NCBI GenBank assembly: GCA_965232255.1
Contig: OZ246962.1
Span: 62,001-126,000 of the forward strand
Direction: 5' to 3'
Source: Endozoicomonas sp965232255
GTDB taxonomy: Bacteria; Pseudomonadota; Gammaproteobacteria; Pseudomonadales; Endozoicomonadaceae
Length of the DNA: 64,000 bases
Part shown: piece by piece, positions 60,756 through 64,000 of the stretch
How the letters are laid out: every line of letters begins with the position of its first letter
Numbering within the stretch: the first letter of the stretch is position 1
Program-made: the position numbers and the translations under genes
Notes under the pieces: generated by a model
The model's input: only the letters and a program-made list of their open reading frames with translations
Database searches by the model: none
Told to the model about the DNA's origin: nothing

Positions 60756-62939
60756 TCACCGTGCCAGCAAATCAACCAACCGCGCTGCCAGTCGCGCCGT
60801 GTGGCCATCAATATCATATTCCGGGCAAGTTTCGGCAATATCAAACAGGCGCAGTTTATTGCTGTCGCGGATGGTCTCCAGCAGTGGCTCCACCACTTCC
60901 AGGGTAATGCCACGGGCGGCCGGGGCGCTAACGCCGGGAGCGAGGGCGACACAGAATGCGTCAATATCAATGGTCAGATAGATATGGTCCACCCGAGCCA
61001 TAAATTGTTGCACCCGTTGTTGCAGTAACGGCAGATTCGTTATGACCATCTCCCGATCGAGACAGTAATCGACGCCCAGTTCATCGGCGCGCTTGAACAG
61101 GGCCACGGTGTTGCTGCTTTCGCTGATCCCGAGGCAGAGGTAATGAAAAGGAATCTCGTGTTCCAGTGCGTACTGCGCCGCTTGCCAGAATGGCGTACCG
61201 GAACTGGCGCCCACCTCTGGCAGACGCAGGTCAAAATGGGCATCGAAATTGATAATGCCCACCTTGGGTGCTGGCTGGTCTTGCAGGTGTTGCATCAACC
61301 CCAGATAGGAGCCCCAGCCTATTTCGTGCCCCCCGCCAAGGCCAGCGACCATCTGCCCCTGGTCCAGCAACCGACAGACCTGTTGCGCGTAGTCCTGCTG
61401 CGCCTGTTCCAGCTCTTTGCCGTAGCAGGCAATATTGCCGTCATCCCACACTGGGGTCTGTCGGCGCCAGGGTAAGTTGACCAGTGCCTGACGAATATGG
61501 TCGGGGCCTTTGGCAGCGCCCGGTCGACCGTGATTACGCCGGACGCCTTCGTCTGAAGCCAAGCCGAGCAAGGTCAGACCAGGCGCACAGCCAGCCGACC
61601 AGCGCTCCACCTGCTGGTGCCAACGCTGAGCGGCAGCGCTGTCAGTTTCCCGATCGATGCGACCGGTCCAGGAAAATGATCGCGAGCCGACCAGGGCAGA
61701 CTTCACAACACGACCGCCTTTGATCACCACTGATGGGGCGATGCCAGTCAGCCCTGCTGCCAACGCCGCCGGGTGATCGAGGGGCCAGAGTAGCAAGTCA
61801 GCATCCATGCCGGTTTTGATTATGCCGATGCGCTCTTGCAGTCCCAGTGCCTGGGCAGCATGGCGAGTACAGCCGGCCAGAGCTTCTGCGGGCGTCATGC
61901 GAAACAAGGTACAGGCCATATTCATCATCAGCCGGATGGAAGCAAAGGGTGAAGTGCCGGGATTCAGGTCACTGGCAATGGCCATGGGCACGCCCGCGGC
62001 TCTCAGGGCAGCTACCGGCGGCAGTTGGGTTTCTCGCAGGTAATAAAAAGCACCGGGCAGTAATGTCGCCACGGTATTGCTGTTTTTCAGCGCTGCAATA
62101 CTGGACGAGCTGAGGTATTCCAAATGATCCACAGAAAGTGCCTGATGCGCGGTTGCCAGCACTGTGCCACCGCTGTCAGACAGCTGCTCGGCGTGGAGCT
62201 TAACTGGTAAACCGTGCGCTTTGGCCGCCAGAAATACCTGTTCGGTCTGAGCGGGCGTAAAAGCAATATTTTCGCAGAACACATCCACCGCATCAGCCAA
62301 CTGCTCTCGGGCAACCATCGGTATCATCACCTGGCAAACGTGCTCTATGTAGGCATCTGCCTGATTCTCAAACTCGGGGGGTACAGCGTGGGCACCTAAA
62401 AAAGTGCGCTGTATAGTGACCGGGTATTCGCTGGCCAACATGGTGGCCGCCCTGAGCATTTTCAGCTCGGTATCGGTATTCAGGCCATAGCCAGATTTGA
62501 TTTCCAGCGTGGTCACGCCTTCGTTGAGCAGTGCTTCCAGGCGGAGACGGGCACTGGCTACCAGCTCAGCCAGGGTTGCCGTCCGGGTAGCTCGGACGGT
62601 GGCCATAATTCCGCCACCTTCCCTGGCGATGGTTTCATAGCCCAGGCCTGCCAGACGTTGCTCGAACTCGCGGGAACGATCTCCGGCGTAAATCAGATGC
62701 GTATGGCAATCGATCAAACTGGGCGTCACCCACTGTCCTTGCCCATCAATGGTCTCAGTAGCGCTCAAGTCGGTGGGCAGGTCTGCCTCGGCACCCAACC
62801 AGACAATCTTGCCCGCAAACACCGCCACCGCTGCGTGAGGAATGCTGCCGTAGGGGCACGCAGACCGATCCATGGTGGCAAGGTGGATATTACGGATTAA
62901 CAGGTCACAACAGACGAGCGATGTTTCAGCGTTATTCAT
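60756..62939 (-). CDS. hutI-hutG: Fused imidazolonepropionase and formimidoylglutamase
   Basis: The single frame of 727 residues contains two complete enzymes of histidine degradation. Residues about 1-415 are HutI (amidohydrolase fold) with the metal motif DCHTHLIYAG, REGGGIMATVRATR, KLHAEQLSDSGGT and late ASDLNPGTSPF. Residues about 420-727 are HutG (ureohydrolase fold) with the manganese ligands in GLGGGHEIGWG, NFDAHFDLR and LTIDIDAFC. HutI opens the imidazolone ring and HutG hydrolyses N-formimidoyl-glutamate to glutamate and formamide, so the fusion joins consecutive steps. The ATG at 62939 is chosen; it faces hutC across the operator region. No frameshift or stop is seen at the junction near 61,680. 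Confidence 0.92.
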   Translation of the reverse strand: MNNAETSLVCCDLLIRNIHLATMDRSACPYGSIPHAAVAVFAGKIVWLGAEADLPTDLSATETIDGQGQWVTPSLIDCHTHLIYAGDRSREFEQRLAGLGYETIAREGGGIMATVRATRTATLAELVASARLRLEALLNEGVTTLEIKSGYGLNTDTELKMLRAATMLASEYPVTIQRTFLGAHAVPPEFENQADAYIEHVCQVMIPMVAREQLADAVDVFCENIAFTPAQTEQVFLAAKAHGLPVKLHAEQLSDSGGTVLATAHQALSVDHLEYLSSSSIAALKNSNTVATLLPGAFYYLRETQLPPVAALRAAGVPMAIASDLNPGTSPFASIRLMMNMACTLFRMTPAEALAGCTRHAAQALGLQERIGIIKTGMDADLLLWPLDHPAALAAGLTGIAPSVVIKGGRVVKSALVGSRSFSWTGRIDRETDSAAAQRWHQQVERWSAGCAPGLTLLGLASDEGVRRNHGRPGAAKGPDHIRQALVNLPWRRQTPVWDDGNIACYGKELEQAQQDYAQQVCRLLDQGQMVAGLGGGHEIGWGSYLGLMQHLQDQPAPKVGIINFDAHFDLRLPEVGASSGTPFWQAAQYALEHEIPFHYLCLGISESSNTVALFKRADELGVDYCLDREMVITNLPLLQQRVQQFMARVDHIYLTIDIDAFCVALAPGVSAPAARGITLEVVEPLLETIRDSNKLRLFDIAETCPEYDIDGHTARLAARLVDLLAR

Positions 62940-63022
62940 GGTAAACGGCCACAGGTGATATCCACGCAACAAAGTACGTGAAATGTAATGTTTTTATTCG
63001 TAAAACAACAATTAACATCATC

Positions 63023-63046
63023 ATATAGTTGTATATACAACTATAT
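63023..63046. promoter_or_regulatory. Probable HutC operator (24-bp perfect palindrome)
   Basis: A perfectly self-complementary sequence with core TTGTATATACAA lies between the divergent hutI-hutG and hutC genes. HutC of pseudomonads recognises inverted TTGTA/TACAA half-sites, so this is very likely its operator, where urocanate would relieve repression. The surrounding DNA is AT-rich and contains the promoters of both transcripts. Confidence 0.8.
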
Positions 63047-63175
63047 ACATTTATATTTTCATCACAATTGATGTATTCGTGCAGTCAGCGAAGGCGCAAA
63101 AACAAGCTTGGAAACAATCTTGAAAACAATATTAAAAACAACAACAAATGCCTTTCCCCACGGCGGATAGAACCC

Positions 63176-63889
63176 ATGGCTGAACCCCTGCTACCACGCT
63201 ATCAGCAGATCAAGCACTTTATTCTCGACAAGATTGAGTGCGGCGACTGGCCGGAGTCTCATCAGGTGCCTTCGGAAAATGCCCTGTGTCAACAGTTCGG
63301 TGTCAGTCGCATGACCGCCCGTAAGGCGTTGCAGGAGCTAACCACCTCAGGTGTGCTGATGCGCCAACAAGGACTGGGGACGTTTGTCGCTCCGCTGCGG
63401 CCTCAGTCGTCCATGCTCACCATTCGCAATATTGCCGATGAAATCCGCGAACGCGGCAGCGGCTACCACAACCGGCTGGTACACCTGAGCGAAGTGCCGG
63501 CAGCACCGGCCATCGCCATCTCTCTGGAACTGCCTGAGTCGGCCTGCATATTCCACTCCATCCTGGTGCATTACGAAAATAACTTGCCATTGCAGTGGGA
63601 AGAACGCCATATAAACCCCCGTTTTGCCCCAGACTATCTACAGCAGGACTTTGCCCACCAGCCACCCAATGTCTACCTGAACCAGGTGGCAGCACTGACC
63701 GCTGCCACACACATGGTAGAGGCCATTTTGCCCACGCAAACCGTTGCCACCGCTCTGGCCATGGAGCCGGGGATGCCGTGCCTGAAAATCACCCGGCGCA
63801 GCTGGTGTCGCAGCGGCGTGGTCAGCCTGACCCGTCTGCTCCATCCGGGCAACCGCTATCGCCTGGGCGACCATTTGCAATTTACCTGA
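63176..63889 (+). CDS. hutC: Histidine utilization repressor
   Basis: The ATG at 63176 gives 237 residues. It is a GntR-family regulator: an N-terminal winged helix (PRYQQIKHFILDKIECGDWP, SENALCQQFGVSRMTARKAL) and a C-terminal UTRA ligand domain (WEERHINPRFAPDYLQQDF, ILPTQTVATALAMEPGMPCL). HutC binds urocanate as inducer. The upstream in-frame extension to 63029 overlaps the operator palindrome and is not used. hutU follows 29 bases downstream, so they form an operon under the operator at 63023-63046. Confidence 0.94.
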   Translation: MAEPLLPRYQQIKHFILDKIECGDWPESHQVPSENALCQQFGVSRMTARKALQELTTSGVLMRQQGLGTFVAPLRPQSSMLTIRNIADEIRERGSGYHNRLVHLSEVPAAPAIAISLELPESACIFHSILVHYENNLPLQWEERHINPRFAPDYLQQDFAHQPPNVYLNQVAALTAATHMVEAILPTQTVATALAMEPGMPCLKITRRSWCRSGVVSLTRLLHPGNRYRLGDHLQFT

Positions 63890-63918
63890 TCATTAACGCT
63901 GAAGAAGAGGTCGGTAAC

Positions 63919-64000
63919 ATGACGAACGAACCCGGAACCAGACGATTTGACCCACAGCGCACCATTCGTGCGCCCAGGGGCAGTGAGCTGAACACCTGTA
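63919..64000 (+). CDS. hutU: Urocanate hydratase, N-terminal part (runs off the window)
   Basis: An open frame starts at the ATG at 63919 and continues past the window end. The visible residues (MTNEPGTRRFDPQRTIRAPR then GSELNTC) match the HutU N-terminus, where IRAPRGSEL precedes the conserved SWLTEA region. HutU converts urocanate to imidazolonepropionate, the substrate of HutI. Position after hutC agrees with usual hut organisation. Confidence 0.85.
   Translation, partial: MTNEPGTRRFDPQRTIRAPRGSELNTC

Noticed and set aside
63029..63175. Upstream extension of hutC
   Set aside because: It would start inside the operator palindrome and adds low-complexity Asn/Lys-rich residues absent from the family.

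Overview
The window reads as about 64 kb of chromosome from a gammaproteobacterium. Its core genes (rsmA-apaH, glyA, ettA, rpiA, avtA, adk-tsaB, a degS-like protease, sfsA-dksA-gluQ, the hut genes, pilC, mnmH) are of gammaproteobacterial type. Scattered among them are eukaryotic-like genes: a SET-domain protein, a protein-kinase-like protein, a long ankyrin-repeat protein and two lipase-fold proteins. That mixture is typical of host-associated Oceanospirillales such as Endozoicomonadaceae. The taxonomic placement is inferred from gene content only; no rRNA or tRNA gene was seen.

Layout. 1-8 kb: the end of an SLC13-type transporter, a 1337-residue lipase-fold protein, the tRNA 2-selenouridine synthase mnmH and a low-GC CbbX-like AAA ATPase. 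8-20 kb: pilC, apaH, rsmA, a kinase-like gene, glyA, a SET-domain gene, ettA, a lipoprotein joining a DUF218-like domain to VCBS repeats, and a small glycine-rich membrane protein. 20-27.6 kb: a CstA-type transporter, a Na/Pi cotransporter behind a near-perfect Pho box, rpiA, a small membrane protein, a PepSY protein, an internally deleted IS605-type element and avtA.

27.8-40.8 kb: a 13-gene, same-strand, tightly overlapping aryl-polyene-type operon. In order it encodes a ketosynthase-like chain-length factor, ACP, membrane protein, acyl-ACP ligase, hot-dog dehydratase, glycosyltransferase-acyltransferase fusion, MIO-type aromatic ammonia-lyase, LolA-like protein, MMPL exporter, lipoprotein, ketosynthase, second dehydratase and ketoreductase. 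The logic is that the lyase makes an aromatic acrylic-acid starter, the ligase loads it on ACP, the KS/DH/KR set extends a polyene, and the GT-acyltransferase, LolA-like, MMPL and lipoprotein proteins attach and export it to the outer membrane. No second ACP, separate acyltransferase, thioesterase or terminal second ketosynthase was found.

41-51 kb: the second lipase-fold protein (with a His-rich tract), uppP, tsaB-adk, the degS-like protease, a Nif3-family protein, the ankyrin protein and a Dcu-type C4-dicarboxylate transporter. 51.2-53 kb: an IS605-type element whose tnpB is split by two short inserts of one motif; the element abuts the transporter stop codon. 53-60.7 kb: a methyltransferase/VTT-protein pair, an MFS transporter, gluQ, dksA, sfsA and a 680-residue protein of unknown function. 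60.7-64 kb: histidine utilisation, with a fused hutI-hutG gene facing hutC-hutU across a 24-bp perfect palindrome that fits a HutC operator.

The observations most worth following are the recurrent CCCGAGGGCATAAAG-type motif at tnpB breakpoints and in intergenic DNA, the unusual composition of the polyene cluster with its Phe-His lyase selectivity pair, the HutI-HutG fusion and the two lipase-fold proteins.
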